From NCBI RefSeq assembly GCF_001424705.1, contig NZ_LMRA01000008.1, positions 17,285 through 81,284 on the forward strand: DNA of 64,000 nt, in the 5' to 3' direction. A program made the position numbers and the translations under genes. Shown one piece after another: positions 10,945 to 24,726 of the stretch (its first letter is position 1; every line of letters starts with the position of its first letter). Below the pieces are notes generated by a model. It did no database searches, had not been told where the DNA came from, and saw nothing but the letters and a program-made list of their open reading frames with translations. This DNA comes from Methylobacterium sp. Leaf465. Lineage in GTDB: Bacteria > Pseudomonadota > Alphaproteobacteria > Rhizobiales > Beijerinckiaceae.

Positions 10945-12366
10945 ATGTCGTCAGCCGTCGTCACGCGTTTCGCGCCCTCGCCCACGGGCTACCTTCACAT
11001 CGGCGGGGCTCGCACGGCCCTGTTCAACTGGCTCTATGCCCGCCGCTTCGGCGGCCGCATGCTGCTGCGCATCGAGGACACCGATCGCGAACGCTCGACG
11101 CAGGGCGCCATCGACGCGATCCTGGACGGCATGCGCTGGCTCGGGCTCGATTGGGACGGGGACGTCATCTACCAATACGCCCGCGCCGCCCGTCACCGCG
11201 AAGCCGCCGAGAGCCTGCTGGCCTCCGGCCACGCCTATCGCTGCTACGCGACGCCCGACGAACTGACGGCGATGCGCGAGGCGGCCCGCGCAGAGGGGCG
11301 GCCCCTGCGCTACGACGGGCGCTGGCGCGACCGCGACCCGTCCGAGGCGCCCGCCGGCGTCAAGCCGGTGATTCGCCTGCGCGCCCCGACCGACGGCGAG
11401 ACCGTGGTCGAGGACGGCGTGCAGGGTCGGGTCGTCTGGCAGAACAAGGATCTCGACGACCTCGTCCTACTGCGTTCGGACGGCAACCCGACCTACATGC
11501 TCGCCGTCGTGGTGGACGATCACGACATGGGCGTCACCCAGGTCATCCGCGGCGACGACCACCTGACCAATGCGGCGCGCCAGCGCCAGATCTCCGATGC
11601 CCTCGGCTGGGAGGCGCCCGCCATGGCGCATATCCCGCTGATCCACGGCGCGGACGGCGCCAAGCTGTCGAAGCGGCACGGGGCCCTCGGCGTCGACGCC
11701 TACCGCGACCTCGGCTACCTGCCGAGCGCCCTGCGCAACTACCTCGTGCGCCTGGGCTGGAGCCACGGTGACCAGGAGGTCTTCTCCACCGAGGAGATGA
11801 TCGCCGCCTTCGACCTCAAGGCCATCGGGCGGTCGCCCGCGCGCTTCGACTTCGCCAAGCTGGAAAACCTCAACGGCCTCTACATCCGTGGCGCGGCCGA
11901 TGCGGACCTCGTCGCGGCGATCGACGACGTGCTGCCGGCGCTCGGCCCGGCACGGGGGATCGCGGTGCCCATGAGTCCGGCTCTGCGGGAGACGCTCACC
12001 GCCGCGATGCCGGGCCTGAAGGAGCGGGCCAAGACCCTCGTCGAACTCCTGGACAGCGCCTACTACCTCACCGCGGCCCGGCCCCTCGTGCCCGACGAGA
12101 AGGCCAAGGGTCTGCTCGGCGACGAGGCCCGGAATCGCCTGGCCGCCCTCCTGCCGGCCCTCGAGGGGTTGCCCGATTGGACCGCCGCCGCCACCGAGGG
12201 CGCGGTCCGGCAGTTTGCAGAGGCGAACGGCCTGAAGCTCGGCCAGATCGCGCAGCCCCTCCGGGCGGCGCTCACCGGCCGCGCCACCTCGCCGCCGGTC
12301 TTCGACGTCATGGCCGTGCTCGGCCGGGAGGAGTGTCTCGGCCGGCTCCGCGACCAAACCGGCTGA
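10945..12366 (+). CDS. gltX: Glutamate--tRNA ligase
   Basis: Class I aminoacyl-tRNA synthetase charging tRNA-Glu, 473 residues. It starts [21 protein letters not shown], holding the HIGH-type motif at 15-21; the second ATP motif is KLSKR at 240-244. The order Rossmann fold, connecting domain, helical anticodon-binding domain matches bacterial GluRS. Alphaproteobacteria often have two gltX copies, one of which may charge tRNA-Gln non-canonically, so discriminating or non-discriminating status is not settled. ATG 10945 is the conserved start; upstream in-frame ATGs encode unrelated arginine-rich sequence. Divergent from comEC. Confidence 0.95.
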   Translation: MSSAVVTRFAPSPTGYLHIGGARTALFNWLYARRFGGRMLLRIEDTDRERSTQGAIDAILDGMRWLGLDWDGDVIYQYARAARHREAAESLLASGHAYRCYATPDELTAMREAARAEGRPLRYDGRWRDRDPSEAPAGVKPVIRLRAPTDGETVVEDGVQGRVVWQNKDLDDLVLLRSDGNPTYMLAVVVDDHDMGVTQVIRGDDHLTNAARQRQISDALGWEAPAMAHIPLIHGADGAKLSKRHGALGVDAYRDLGYLPSALRNYLVRLGWSHGDQEVFSTEEMIAAFDLKAIGRSPARFDFAKLENLNGLYIRGAADADLVAAIDDVLPALGPARGIAVPMSPALRETLTAAMPGLKERAKTLVELLDSAYYLTAARPLVPDEKAKGLLGDEARNRLAALLPALEGLPDWTAAATEGAVRQFAEANGLKLGQIAQPLRAALTGRATSPPVFDVMAVLGREECLGRLRDQTG

Positions 12367-12615
12367 CCATCGCACTGCAGCAAAATGCCGGTTCGTCCGC
12401 GTGCTCCGAGTGGAAGAATGACAAATCGGCCCGGATTTCGCTTCGACGTCGAGGTGAGCCGGGCCGTCGGTTGATGACGGTCCGCCGATCCGCTACCCCC
12501 ATGCTCGTGTGAGCAAGTGCAGCATGCGCTGTATTTGCACCCCGGACCCGGGTGGTCGATTGCATCGCCACGCGGGCCGACGCCGCCCCGTTGCCACGAA
12601 AGGGTCCAGGTCTCC

Positions 12616-13905
12616 ATGAGCGCCTCCAGCACGATCACCGTGGGCGACAACCACGTCGAACTTCCGATCAAGACCGGCACCATCGGGCCGGACGTGATCG
12701 ATATCGGCAAGCTCTACGCGAAGACGGGCAAGTTCACCTTCGATCCCGGCTTCACCTCCACCGCCTCCTGCGAGTCGAAGATTACCTACATCGACGGCGA
12801 TGCGGGCATTCTCCTCTATCGTGGCTATCCCATCGAACAGATCGCCGAGCACGGCGACTTCCTCGAAACCTGCTACCTCATGCTGTTCGGCGAGCTGCCG
12901 ACCCCGGCCCAGAAGGCGGATTTCGACTACCGGATCACGCGCCACACCATGGTGCATGACCAGATGAACCGCTTCTTCCAGGGGTTCCGCCGCGACGCGC
13001 ACCCGATGGCGATCATGGTCGCCTGCGTCGGTGCCCTCTCGGCCTTCTATCACGATTCCACCGACATCTCGGACGACCAGCAGCGCATGGTCGCGTCGAT
13101 GCGGATGATCGCCAAGATGCCCACCCTAGCGGCGATGGCCTACAAATATTCGATTGGACAGCCCTTCGTTTATCCGAAGAACGATCTCGACTACACCTCG
13201 AACTTCCTGCGGATGTGCTTCGCGGTTCCGTGCGAGGAGTTCAAGGTCAATCCGATCTTCGCGCGCGCGCTCGACCGGATCTTCATCCTCCACGCCGATC
13301 ACGAGCAGAACGCCTCGACCTCGACCGTGCGTCTCGCGGGCTCCTCGGGGGCCAATCCCTTCGCCTGCATCGCGGCCGGCATCGCCTGCCTGTGGGGACC
13401 CGCCCACGGGGGCGCCAACGAGGCGGCCCTGAAGATGCTCGAGGAGATCGGGCATCCGGAGAACGTGGCCAAGTACGTGGCCAAGGCCAAGGACAAGAAC
13501 GATCCCTTCCGCCTGATGGGCTTCGGCCACCGCGTCTACAAGAACTACGATCCGCGCGCGCGCATCATGCAGAAGACCACCCACGAGGTGCTGGGTCAGC
13601 TCGGGATCAAGGACGATCCGCTGCTCGAAGTCGCCGTGCAGCTGGAGCAGATCGCCCTGAAGGACGACTACTTCATCGAGAAGAAGCTCTATCCGAACAT
13701 CGATTTCTACTCGGGCATCACCCTCAAGGCGATGGGCTTCCCGACCTCGATGTTCACGGTGCTGTTCGCCCTGGCCCGCACCACCGGCTGGATCGCCCAG
13801 TGGGCCGAGATGATCGAGGATCCCTCGCAGAAGATCGGCCGGCCGCGGCAGCTCTACATCGGTCCCGACAAGCGGGAATACACCCCGATCGATCAGCGCG
13901 CCTGA
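12616..13905 (+). CDS. gltA: Citrate synthase (type II)
   Basis: First enzyme of the TCA cycle, condensing oxaloacetate and acetyl-CoA; 429 residues, the length of the hexameric Gram-negative type. Active-site regions are intact: [10 protein letters not shown] (from His226), [13 protein letters not shown] with His305, and IDFYSG with Asp363. An N-terminal strand region ([16 protein letters not shown]) is typical of the NADH-sensitive hexameric enzymes. The start [11 protein letters not shown] at 12616 is supported by family length. The 249 bases upstream contain no gene and probably carry the promoter. A strong hairpin follows the stop. Confidence 0.96.
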   Translation: MSASSTITVGDNHVELPIKTGTIGPDVIDIGKLYAKTGKFTFDPGFTSTASCESKITYIDGDAGILLYRGYPIEQIAEHGDFLETCYLMLFGELPTPAQKADFDYRITRHTMVHDQMNRFFQGFRRDAHPMAIMVACVGALSAFYHDSTDISDDQQRMVASMRMIAKMPTLAAMAYKYSIGQPFVYPKNDLDYTSNFLRMCFAVPCEEFKVNPIFARALDRIFILHADHEQNASTSTVRLAGSSGANPFACIAAGIACLWGPAHGGANEAALKMLEEIGHPENVAKYVAKAKDKNDPFRLMGFGHRVYKNYDPRARIMQKTTHEVLGQLGIKDDPLLEVAVQLEQIALKDDYFIEKKLYPNIDFYSGITLKAMGFPTSMFTVLFALARTTGWIAQWAEMIEDPSQKIGRPRQLYIGPDKREYTPIDQRA

Positions 13906-13916
13906 CCCAGGCCACC

Positions 13917-13941
13917 CCGCGCCGGACACCCTCCGGCGCGG
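13917..13941 (+). terminator. Hairpin downstream of gltA
   Basis: Perfect 9-bp stem CCGCGCCGG / CCGGCGCGG with a 7-base loop, 11 bases after the gltA stop. No T-run follows, so it may be a weak or RNA-stabilising hairpin. It sits between the convergent gltA and cmk. Confidence 0.5.
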
Positions 13942-13992
13942 AATGCGTCTTCGGATCGGTGCCGTCGCCGCCGATCCGCGACCCGGACCGCC

Positions 13993-16629
<2,637 letters not shown>

Positions 16630-16692
16630 CGCTCGCCCGCGCCCTCCGCCCAACCTCCGGCAAAAAAGTTTGCCGGCGGGGCACAAAGGGGG

Positions 16693-16721
16693 TTGAGGCC
16701 GCGGACAAGCCCCAGTACATC
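16693..16721 (+). promoter_or_regulatory. Promoter of the first tRNA-Ala
   Basis: -35 TTGAGG and -10 TACATC with a 17-base spacer. The same arrangement (TTGAGG, 17 bases, TATGTC) recurs 333 bases on before the second tRNA-Ala, so the element is part of the duplicated unit. Confidence 0.6.
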
Positions 16722-16797
16722 ACCGCTATCGGCGGTGGGCGACACGCCCGCCGACGACGAACACCCCGGGCCTTCCAGAGGCCGGGGTGTTGAGAGT

Positions 16798-16873
16798 GGG
16801 GCCTTAGCTCAGCTGGGAGAGCGCTTCCATGGCATGGAAGAGGTCATCGGTTCGATCCCGTTAGGCTCCACCA
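16798..16873 (+). tRNA. tRNA-Ala (GGC anticodon)
   Basis: Complete 76-base cloverleaf including CCA. Acceptor GGGGCCT pairs with AGGCTCC, giving a G3:U70 wobble pair, the identity element for alanine. Anticodon stem CTTCC/GGAAG with loop ATGGCAT, anticodon GGC. T-arm GGTTCGATCCC is normal. Confidence 0.96.
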
Positions 16874-17025
16874 ACTCTCTATTTAGACCACGACATACCC
16901 AGCCCCTGGCCCCGCCCGATGTATCCGCGTCGTGCGGTTTTCGGCGTTTGGCCTCCGCGCTGCGAACGGCGCGCGATCCCTCTGGACGTCGCCCGCAGGA
17001 AATCGCCCGGACTGCGAAATAGGGG

Positions 17026-17054
17026 TTGAGGCGGCGGCCCGATCCCAGTATGTC
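17026..17054 (+). promoter_or_regulatory. Promoter of the second tRNA-Ala
   Basis: -35 TTGAGG, 17-base spacer, -10 TATGTC. Matches the promoter of the first copy in sequence and spacing and lies a similar distance before the tRNA (about 80 bases). Confidence 0.6.
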
Positions 17055-17134
17055 ACCGCCATCGCCGGTGCGGCTCAGGCCTCTCCGCTGCGGACGACCC
17101 ACCCGGGTGATCCAGAACCCCGGGTGCTGAGAGT

Positions 17135-17210
17135 GGGGCCTTAGCTCAGCTGGGAGAGCGCTTCCATGGCATGGAAGAGGTCATCGGTTCGATCCCGTTA
17201 GGCTCCACCA
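17135..17210 (+). tRNA. tRNA-Ala (GGC anticodon), second copy
   Basis: Identical over all 76 bases to the copy 337 bases upstream, with the same G3:U70 pair and GGC anticodon. The leader sequences have diverged more than the tRNA, so the duplication is not very recent or the tRNA body is held by selection. Confidence 0.96.
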
Positions 17211-17320
17211 AACTTCCCCTCCCCCCGTCCCGGCATCGACGTAGACCTTTTCGCCCGTGCTGCGTATGGCGGTGCGGTGTGAGCACGTGCGGCGGCCACG
17301 ACGACGCGCGGTGCAGGTGA

Positions 17321-17896
17321 ATGGGACGTGGTTCGGTGTTCATGGCGACGTCCCTCCCCGGCGACCCGGTCACGATCCCTGCTGCGGCCACCCTCCTGAA
17401 GGACCTGTGTGACCGGCTGCGCGCCGGCCCGAGTGCCACGGCGGTTCTGGAAGACTGGTGCTGCGCCCGAGGGCTCGCCCAGTCCCCCGGCCTCGTCGCC
17501 CATGCGGTCCCGGCGCCGGAGCGGCCGGCCAGCCCGGTGCAGCGGGAGCGCCTCGCCCTGCCGCGCACGGTGCCGGTGCGCTACCGCCGGGTCCGCCTGA
17601 CCTGCGGCGCGCTCGTCCTGTCGGAGGCGGAGAACTGGTACGTCCCGTCGCGCCTCACGCCCGCGATGAACCGGTTGCTGGAGACCAGCACGGTGCCCTT
17701 CGGCCGCGTCGTGCACGACCTGTCGCCCACCCGCCGGACCCTGTCCCTGGGCCTCCTGCCCGCGGGGGACCGTCCGGACACCGCCGGGCCTGCCGACCCG
17801 CTCTTCGCGATCGAGGCGCTCCTGCTGCGGGCGGACGGCCTGCCGCTCTGCGAGGTCGGCGAGACCTATACCGGCGCCGTCCTGGCCCGCGCCTGA
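17321..17896 (+). CDS. Chorismate lyase-like hypothetical protein
   Basis: 191-residue protein without signal peptide. The central segment VRYRRVRLTCGALVLSEAENWYVPSRL and TSTVPFGRVVHDLSPTRRTL resembles the chorismate lyase (UbiC)/UTRA-like fold, where an Arg binds chorismate and a C-terminal Glu acts in catalysis; GEVGETYTGAVL-like sequence near the end (CEVGETYTGAVL) fits that place. A role in supplying 4-hydroxybenzoate for ubiquinone is possible but unproven. The start could instead be ATG 17342 (MATSLPGD). No ubi genes are adjacent. Confidence 0.6.
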   Translation: MGRGSVFMATSLPGDPVTIPAAATLLKDLCDRLRAGPSATAVLEDWCCARGLAQSPGLVAHAVPAPERPASPVQRERLALPRTVPVRYRRVRLTCGALVLSEAENWYVPSRLTPAMNRLLETSTVPFGRVVHDLSPTRRTLSLGLLPAGDRPDTAGPADPLFAIEALLLRADGLPLCEVGETYTGAVLARA

Positions 17897-17993
17897 GGCG
17901 GCCCCGCCGTCACGGCCGACCGAAGGTCTGGCCAGCGGAATAGACGCACGCTATGCCCCCGCCCGACGAACGCGCAGGGCGAGGATTTCCGAC

Positions 17994-18422
17994 ATGGCGA
18001 TCACGGGACGGGTGTTGCGGAGCGCAGGCTGCGCAGGGGCGGTCGCGCTTCTGCTGAGCGGCGCGGTCTCGGCCCAGCAGGGACGGGACGCCACGGGGCT
18101 GTGGCTGACGGAGACCGGCGCCTCGAAGGTGCGGATCAGCCGCTGCGGCAACGGCTATTGCGGGACGCTGGCGAGCGTCGCGGGTCCTGGCCTCGACGCG
18201 AAGAACCCCGACCCGTCCCTGCGCACCCGCAGCCTCGTCGGCGTGCAGATCATGGACACCCGCACCGCCGGCGCGAACGGCTACGAGGGCACGCTCTACA
18301 ATCCCAACGACGGCAAGACCTACGCCGGCACCCTGACGCTGAAGGGGGCGGACATTGTCGAGGTCTCGGGCTGCGTGATGAGCGTGTTCTGCAAGAGCCA
18401 GACCTGGAAGCGCGTGAACTGA
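17994..18422 (+). CDS. DUF2147 exported protein
   Basis: 142-residue secreted protein with a signal peptide (cleavage near VSAQQ, residue 28). The mature domain has the DUF2147 pattern: GLWLTETGASKVRISRCGNGYCGTL, IMDTRTAGANGYEGTLYNPNDGKTYAGTL and CVMSVFCKSQTWKRV, a small beta-barrel common in alphaproteobacterial periplasms. Two cysteine pairs could form disulphides. Function of the family is unknown. Convergent with alaS; 46 bases separate the two stops. Confidence 0.85.
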   Translation: MAITGRVLRSAGCAGAVALLLSGAVSAQQGRDATGLWLTETGASKVRISRCGNGYCGTLASVAGPGLDAKNPDPSLRTRSLVGVQIMDTRTAGANGYEGTLYNPNDGKTYAGTLTLKGADIVEVSGCVMSVFCKSQTWKRVN

Positions 18423-18468
18423 GCACGCGCCGCCCCCCGGACGAAGCGGAGGAGCGGGCGCGGGCGTG

Positions 18469-21132
18469 TCAGGCCGTGAGGGCGGCGCGGATGGCGTCGA
18501 TGGCGGCCTGGGCCCCCGCGCCCTCGGGACCACCGGCCTGGGCCATGTCGCGGCGCCCGCCGCCGCCCTTGCCGCCGAGATGGCCCGCGCCGGCCCGGAC
18601 CAGGGCCACGGCGTCGTAGCGCTCGGTGAGATCCGGGGTGACGCCGACCACGAGGCCGGCCTTGCCGTCGGGGGCGACGCCCACGATGGCGACGATGCCG
18701 GAGCCCAGGCGGGTCTTGCCCTCGTCGGCGAGGCTCTTGAGGTCGCGCATCTCCACGCCCTCGACCACCCGCGCCATGACCTTCACGCCGCCGATCTCGG
18801 CGATGCCATCGTTGCCGCCCGCGCCCGCGCCCCCCATGGCGATCTTCTTGCGCGCGTCGGTGAGGTCGCGCTCCAGGCGCCGGCGATCCTCGATCAGGGC
18901 CGCGAGGCGATCCGGCACGTCGGCCGTGGCGGCCTTCAGCAGCCCGGCGATCTGCGCCAGCGTCCGGCTCTCCTCGACGCGGTGGCGCCGCGCGGCATCC
19001 GCGGTCAGGGCCTCGATGCGGCGGACACCGGCGCCGACGGCGCTCTCGCCCACCACCGAGACCTGGCCGATCTCGCCGGTGCGCCCCGCATGGGTGCCGC
19101 CGCAGAGCTCCACCGAGAACGCCTTGCTGCGCCCGCCCTCGCCCGCGATCGGGGCGCCCATGGAGACCACGCGGACCTCGTCGCCGTACTTTTCGCCGAA
19201 CAGCGCGCGGGCGCCGGATTCGATGGCCTCGTCCACGGCCATCAGCTTGGTGACCACCGGCGTGTTCTGCAGGAGCACGGCGTTGGCGATGTCCTCGACG
19301 GCCCGGATCTCGGCCTCGTCCATGGGCTTCGGGTGGCTGAAGTCGAAGCGCAGGCGGTCGGGGGAGACCAGGGAGCCCTTCTGAGCGACGTGGTCGCCGA
19401 GCACCTGGCGCAGGGCCTCGTGCAGCAGGTGCGTCGCCGAGTGGTTGGCGCGGATCGCGGCGCGGCGGCCGTGGTCGACGGCGAGTTCGACGGCCTGGTT
19501 GAGCGACAGCGTGCCCGCGTCCACCGTGACGTGGTGGACGAAGAGATCGCCGAGCTTCTTCTCGGTGGCGGTGACCCGCGCCTTCAGGCCGGCCGCCGAC
19601 AGGGTGCCGGTGTCGCCGACCTGGCCGCCGGACTCGCCGTAGAACGGGGTCTGGTTCACGAGGACGAGGCCGGTCTCGCCCGCCGTCAGGCTCCCGGTCT
19701 CGGCGCCGTCGCGCAGCAGGGCGGTGACGATGCCCTCGGCGCTCTCGGTCTCGTAGCCGAGGAACTCGGTGGCGCCGACGCGCTCCTTCAGGCCGTACCA
19801 GACCGTCTCGGTGGCAGCCTCGCCCGAGCCCGTCCAGGCGGCGCGGGCGGCCTTGCGCTGGCGCTCCATGGCCTGGCCGAAGGCATCCGTGTCGACGCCG
19901 ATGCCGCGCGCCTTCAGGGCGTCCTGCGTCAGGTCGAGGGGGAAGCCGTAGGTGTCGTAGAGGGTGAAGGCCGTCTCGCCCGAGAGGTTCTGGCCGGAGC
20001 GCAGGTCGCGGCTCTCGGCGTCGAGGATCGCGAGGCCGCGCTCCAGGGTGCGGCGGAAGCGGGTCTCCTCCAGCCGCAGGGTCTCGCCGATGAGGCCCTC
20101 CGCGCGGGTGAGTTCGGGATAGGCCTGGCCCATCTCGCGCAGCAGCGTCGGCACGAGGCGGTACATCATCGGCTCGCGCGAGCCGAGGAGTTCGGCATGC
20201 CGCATGGCGCGGCGCATGATCCGGCGCAGGACGTAGCCGCGGCCCTCGTTGCCGGGCAGCACCCCGTCGGCCACGAGGAAGGACGCGGCGCGCAGGTGGT
20301 CGGCGATGACCCGGTAGGAGGCCTGCGTGCCGGGCTCGGGCGGGCGACCGACCGCGTGGCTCACGGCGTCGATGAGGGCGCGGAAGAGGTCGGTCTCGTA
20401 GTTGCTCGTCACCCCCTGGAGGATCGCGGCCATGCGCTCGAGGCCCATGCCGGTGTCGATGGAGGGGCGCGGCAGGGCGAGGCGGTTGCCCGGCTCGACC
20501 TGCTCGTACTGCATGAATACGAGGTTCCAGAACTCGAGGAAGCGGTCGCCGTCCTCGTCGGGGGAGCCGGGCGGCCCCCCCTGGAGCGTCGGGCCCTGGT
20601 CGATGAAGATCTCGGAGCACGGGCCGCAGGGGCCGGTATCGCCCATCTGCCAGAAATTGTCGGAGGTGCCGATGCGGATGATGCGGTCGTCCGAGAACCC
20701 CGCGATCTTGCGCCAGAGACCGGCGGCCTCGTCGTCGTCGGCATAGACCGTCACCAGCAGCCGGTCCTTGGACAGGCCGAACTCCTTGGTGATCAGGTTC
20801 CAGGCCAGCTCGATCGCCCGCGGCTTGAAGTAGTCGCCGAAGGAGAAGTTGCCGAGCATCTCGAAGAAGGTGTGGTGCCGGGCGGTGTAGCCAACGTTGT
20901 CGAGGTCGTTGTGCTTGCCGCCGGCGCGGACGCATTTCTGCGCCGTGGTGGCGCGGTCGTAGGCGCGCTTCTCGACGCCGGTGAAGACGTTCTTGAACTG
21001 CACCATGCCGGCATTGGTGAACATCAGCGTCGGGTCGTTGCGCGGCACCAGCGACGAGGACGGCACCACTTCGTGGCCCTCTTTCGCGAAGTAGTCGAGG
21101 AAGGTCGACCGGATCTCGTTGACGCCGCTCAT
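18469..21132 (-). CDS. alaS: Alanine--tRNA ligase
   Basis: Class II synthetase charging tRNA-Ala, 887 residues, the standard bacterial length. It starts [20 protein letters not shown] and includes the class II motif 2 region [16 protein letters not shown], the editing-domain zinc motif [12 protein letters not shown] with the distal Cys-x3-His of [16 protein letters not shown], and a C-terminal DHHA1-type domain rich in Gly/Ala ([15 protein letters not shown]). ATG 21132 is the conserved start; the frame stays open upstream without conservation. The window also holds two tRNA-Ala genes 1.3 kb away. Confidence 0.97.
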   Translation of the reverse strand: MSGVNEIRSTFLDYFAKEGHEVVPSSSLVPRNDPTLMFTNAGMVQFKNVFTGVEKRAYDRATTAQKCVRAGGKHNDLDNVGYTARHHTFFEMLGNFSFGDYFKPRAIELAWNLITKEFGLSKDRLLVTVYADDDEAAGLWRKIAGFSDDRIIRIGTSDNFWQMGDTGPCGPCSEIFIDQGPTLQGGPPGSPDEDGDRFLEFWNLVFMQYEQVEPGNRLALPRPSIDTGMGLERMAAILQGVTSNYETDLFRALIDAVSHAVGRPPEPGTQASYRVIADHLRAASFLVADGVLPGNEGRGYVLRRIMRRAMRHAELLGSREPMMYRLVPTLLREMGQAYPELTRAEGLIGETLRLEETRFRRTLERGLAILDAESRDLRSGQNLSGETAFTLYDTYGFPLDLTQDALKARGIGVDTDAFGQAMERQRKAARAAWTGSGEAATETVWYGLKERVGATEFLGYETESAEGIVTALLRDGAETGSLTAGETGLVLVNQTPFYGESGGQVGDTGTLSAAGLKARVTATEKKLGDLFVHHVTVDAGTLSLNQAVELAVDHGRRAAIRANHSATHLLHEALRQVLGDHVAQKGSLVSPDRLRFDFSHPKPMDEAEIRAVEDIANAVLLQNTPVVTKLMAVDEAIESGARALFGEKYGDEVRVVSMGAPIAGEGGRSKAFSVELCGGTHAGRTGEIGQVSVVGESAVGAGVRRIEALTADAARRHRVEESRTLAQIAGLLKAATADVPDRLAALIEDRRRLERDLTDARKKIAMGGAGAGGNDGIAEIGGVKVMARVVEGVEMRDLKSLADEGKTRLGSGIVAIVGVAPDGKAGLVVGVTPDLTERYDAVALVRAGAGHLGGKGGGGRRDMAQAGGPEGAGAQAAIDAIRAALTA

Positions 21133-21346
21133 CGCATCACAACTCTGTCGTAGGGTGCCGCCGGCATACGGGCGCCCCGGAACGCTCCGGCGCGCCGCAT
21201 GCTGCGCGCCGAACATCCCGTATCCAGGGGCTCCGCCGCGCAGGCGCACTCATAAGGAGCGTTCCAGCGCAAGTCACGACCGGGTTTCGCTTTTGCCCAG
21301 GGCCGAGCTAGGAACACCCCGCACCTCTTCTCAGGGACATCGCCCC

Positions 21347-21763
21347 ATGCCGGTCGAAATACGCCTCCTCGCCTGGTCCTGCCTGCTCGGTCTGGTCCAC
21401 ATCGTCGCCGCCTCCGCGAGCGGCGTGCAGCAGCGGGGCGGCTTCGGCTGGGCGTCCGGCAATCGCGAGGGGCCGACGCCCGAGGTGACGGGCGCCGCGA
21501 GCCGGCTGGAGAAGGCGTCGAAGAACTTCCTCGAGACCTTCCCGATCTTCGCCGCCCTCGTCCTCGCCTGCGTGGCGACGGGCCGCCACAACACGGCGGT
21601 CGTCCTCGGCGCCTACCTCTACTTCTTCGCCCGGCTGGTCTACCTGCCCGTCTACGGCTTCGGCATCCCGAAGGTCCGCTCCCTGGTCTGGCTGGTCTCG
21701 ATCGTCGGCATCCTGTTCGTGCTGTGGGGCCTGTTCATCAAGCTGCTGCCCTACACGCCCTGA
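21347..21763 (+). CDS. MAPEG family membrane protein
   Basis: 138-residue integral membrane protein of the MAPEG family (relatives of microsomal glutathione transferases and leukotriene C4 synthase). Four hydrophobic helices can be seen: LLAWSCLLGLVHIVAAS, FPIFAALVLACVAT, TAVVLGAYLYFFARLVYLPVY and SLVWLVSIVGILFVLWGLF. The polar segment RLEKASKNFLETFP between helices 1 and 2 and the RLVYLPVY motif are typical. The bacterial subfamily has no assigned substrate. Divergent from alaS. Confidence 0.88.
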   Translation: MPVEIRLLAWSCLLGLVHIVAASASGVQQRGGFGWASGNREGPTPEVTGAASRLEKASKNFLETFPIFAALVLACVATGRHNTAVVLGAYLYFFARLVYLPVYGFGIPKVRSLVWLVSIVGILFVLWGLFIKLLPYTP

Positions 21764-21889
21764 GGCGTGGTCGCGCCGTCGCCCGCCTGCCCGTCCCTCG
21801 CCGGCGCGCCCCTTGCCGGCGCGCCCGGCGGGCGCATATCGTCGGGGCTCAACCGCCCCGACCATGCGGGCGGACTTCGGGAGACATCC

Positions 21890-23179
21890 ATGCGATCGGT
21901 CCTCACCGCAACGCTGCTGGCCGGTTGCGCCGCGCTGGCGTTCACCGCCGGCGCCCGCGCGCAGGGCGCCGCGCCCGCCGAGACCAAGGCGAAGGCCGAC
22001 GCCCTCGAGAAGCTCACGGGGATGCAGGGCACCGGCACCGCGGAGGCGCCGGAGATCCCGCAGACCGGCCGACGCGCCGACGCCCTGCGCAGGACGCTCG
22101 CCAAGATCAAGCTCCCCGACGGCTTCAAGATCGACCTCTACGCCGTGGTGCCCGATGCCCGCTCGATCGCGGTCGGGCCCAATGCCGGCGTGCTGTTCGT
22201 CGGAACGCGCAAGAGCAAGGTCTACACGGTCACCGACCGGGACAAGGACCGCGTCGCCGACGAGGTCCGCGCTTTCGCCCCCGGCCTCGATTTCAAGATC
22301 CCCAACGGCGTCTGCTTCTCCAAGGACGGCGTCCTGACCATCGTCGAGCAGAACCGGGTCCTGTCCTTCCCGGCGGCGGAATTCTTCTACGAGAGCCCCG
22401 ACGTCGCCGCCGGCGTGCTGGTGAAGCAGGGCGACCTGATTCCGGCCGCCGAGGAGAGCTACAACCACACCGCCCGGATGTGCCGGGTCGGGCCCGACGG
22501 CAAGACCTACATCTCCCTCGGCCAGCCCTACAACGTGCCCCCGGCCGCCAAGCGCGACCTCTATGCCAAGACCGGCATCGGCGGCATCATCCGCATGGAC
22601 GCCGACGGCAAGAACCGCGAGGTCTACGCCACCGGCATCCGCAACTCGGTGGGCATGGACTTCAACCCCGCCGACAAGGCCCTGTGGTTCACCGACAACC
22701 AGGTCGACGGCATGGGCGACGACATCCCGCCCGGCGAGCTGAACCGCATCGCCAAGGCCGGCGAGAATTTCGGCTTCCCGTGGTTCGGCGGCGGACAGGT
22801 CCGCACCGTCGAGTACAAGGACGAGACGCCGCCGAAGGACGTGGTGTTCCCGCAGGCGGAACTGCCGCCCCACGCGGCCGATCTCGGCATGACCTTCTAC
22901 AACGGCCGTCAGTTCCCGGATTCCTACAAGGGCGGCATCTTCACCGCCGAGCACGGCTCCTGGAATCGCACCCAGCCCCTCGGGGCGCGGATCATGTTCG
23001 TGCCCATCGACAAGGACGGCAAGGCCGGCGCGCCGAAGCCCTTCGCGGAGGGCTGGCTGACGCAGGACGGCGAGTATCTCGGTCGCCCGACCGACGTGGC
23101 GGTGCTCCTCGACGGCTCGCTCCTCGTGGCCGACGACACGGCGGGCGCGATCTACCGCATCTCCTACGAGGGCAAGTAG
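21890..23179 (+). CDS. PQQ-type sugar (sorbosone) dehydrogenase
   Basis: 429-residue periplasmic protein with signal peptide (cleavage after ARAQG, near residue 25). The mature protein is a six-bladed beta-propeller of the glucose/sorbosone dehydrogenase family: SIAVGPNAGVLFVGTRKSKVYTV, DLIPAAEESYNHTARMCRVG, GIRNSVGMDFNPADKALWFTDN, ELNRIAKAGENFGFPWFGGG and TAEHGSWNRT. The last two are conserved cofactor and calcium regions. GGGAG precedes the ATG. The gene immediately downstream encodes a cytochrome c, a likely electron acceptor, so the pair probably oxidises a sugar or alcohol in the periplasm; the substrate is not known. Confidence 0.87.
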   Translation: MRSVLTATLLAGCAALAFTAGARAQGAAPAETKAKADALEKLTGMQGTGTAEAPEIPQTGRRADALRRTLAKIKLPDGFKIDLYAVVPDARSIAVGPNAGVLFVGTRKSKVYTVTDRDKDRVADEVRAFAPGLDFKIPNGVCFSKDGVLTIVEQNRVLSFPAAEFFYESPDVAAGVLVKQGDLIPAAEESYNHTARMCRVGPDGKTYISLGQPYNVPPAAKRDLYAKTGIGGIIRMDADGKNREVYATGIRNSVGMDFNPADKALWFTDNQVDGMGDDIPPGELNRIAKAGENFGFPWFGGGQVRTVEYKDETPPKDVVFPQAELPPHAADLGMTFYNGRQFPDSYKGGIFTAEHGSWNRTQPLGARIMFVPIDKDGKAGAPKPFAEGWLTQDGEYLGRPTDVAVLLDGSLLVADDTAGAIYRISYEGK

Positions 23180-23180
23180 C

Positions 23181-23531
23181 GTGCGGTCCGTCTCCGGAAC
23201 CGCGGGGCCCGTCCGGGCGGCTTTGCTGGGCGTCCTCCCGATCCTGCTCCTCGGTCACGGGGCGTGGGCGGGGGACGCGAAGGCCGGCCGCAAGGCGGCG
23301 GTGGCCTGCCAGACCTGCCACGGCCTCGACGGGGTCTCGAAGCTCCCCGAGGCTCCGAACCTGTCGGGTCAGGTCGAACCGTACCTCGTAAAGGCGCTCA
23401 AGGAATATCGGGACGGCACGCGGCGCAACGAGATCATGAACGTCGTGGCCAAGCCTCTCAGCGACATCGAGATCGCCGATCTGGCCGCCTATTACGCGGC
23501 GATCCAGGTCGACGTTCTCCCTCCGGGCTGA
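23181..23531 (+). CDS. Cytochrome c, class I
   Basis: 116-residue secreted monoheme cytochrome. A signal sequence ends at HGAWAG (near residue 31), followed by the heme-binding motif CQTCH and the distal Met candidate in the region [24 protein letters not shown], a c553/c4-like layout. The GTG start at 23181 lies two bases after the stop of the PQQ-type dehydrogenase, so the two are translated together and the cytochrome most likely takes electrons from that enzyme. Confidence 0.88.
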   Translation: MRSVSGTAGPVRAALLGVLPILLLGHGAWAGDAKAGRKAAVACQTCHGLDGVSKLPEAPNLSGQVEPYLVKALKEYRDGTRRNEIMNVVAKPLSDIEIADLAAYYAAIQVDVLPPG

Positions 23532-23550
23532 CCGGCGGATGCAGGAACGA

Positions 23551-23587
23551 GAAAAGCCGCCGGGCATCGTGCCCGGCGGCCTTTTTT
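23551..23587. terminator. Bidirectional terminator between cytochrome c and recA
   Basis: AAAA, 10-bp stem GCCGCCGGGC / GCCCGGCGGC with loop ATCGT, then CTTTTTT. With T-runs on both sides it can end the rightward dehydrogenase-cytochrome transcript and the leftward recA transcript. Confidence 0.88.
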
Positions 23588-23634
23588 CTGGCTTTGAGAG
23601 CCGCGCCATCCCGTTCCGGGAGCGCGGAAGGCCC

Positions 23635-24726
<1,092 letters not shown>

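Noticed and set aside
9410..10945. 511-codon plus-strand frame opposite comEC
   Set aside because: Composition is Arg/Gly/Asp-rich with no domains; comEC on the other strand has clear membrane helices and the Competence domain.
16809..17102. Open frame on the minus strand across the first tRNA-Ala (product ending in EPNGIEPMTSSMPWKRSPS)
   Set aside because: It is the antisense reading of the tRNA, a well-known false protein; the second tRNA-Ala gives the same ending at 17146-17568.
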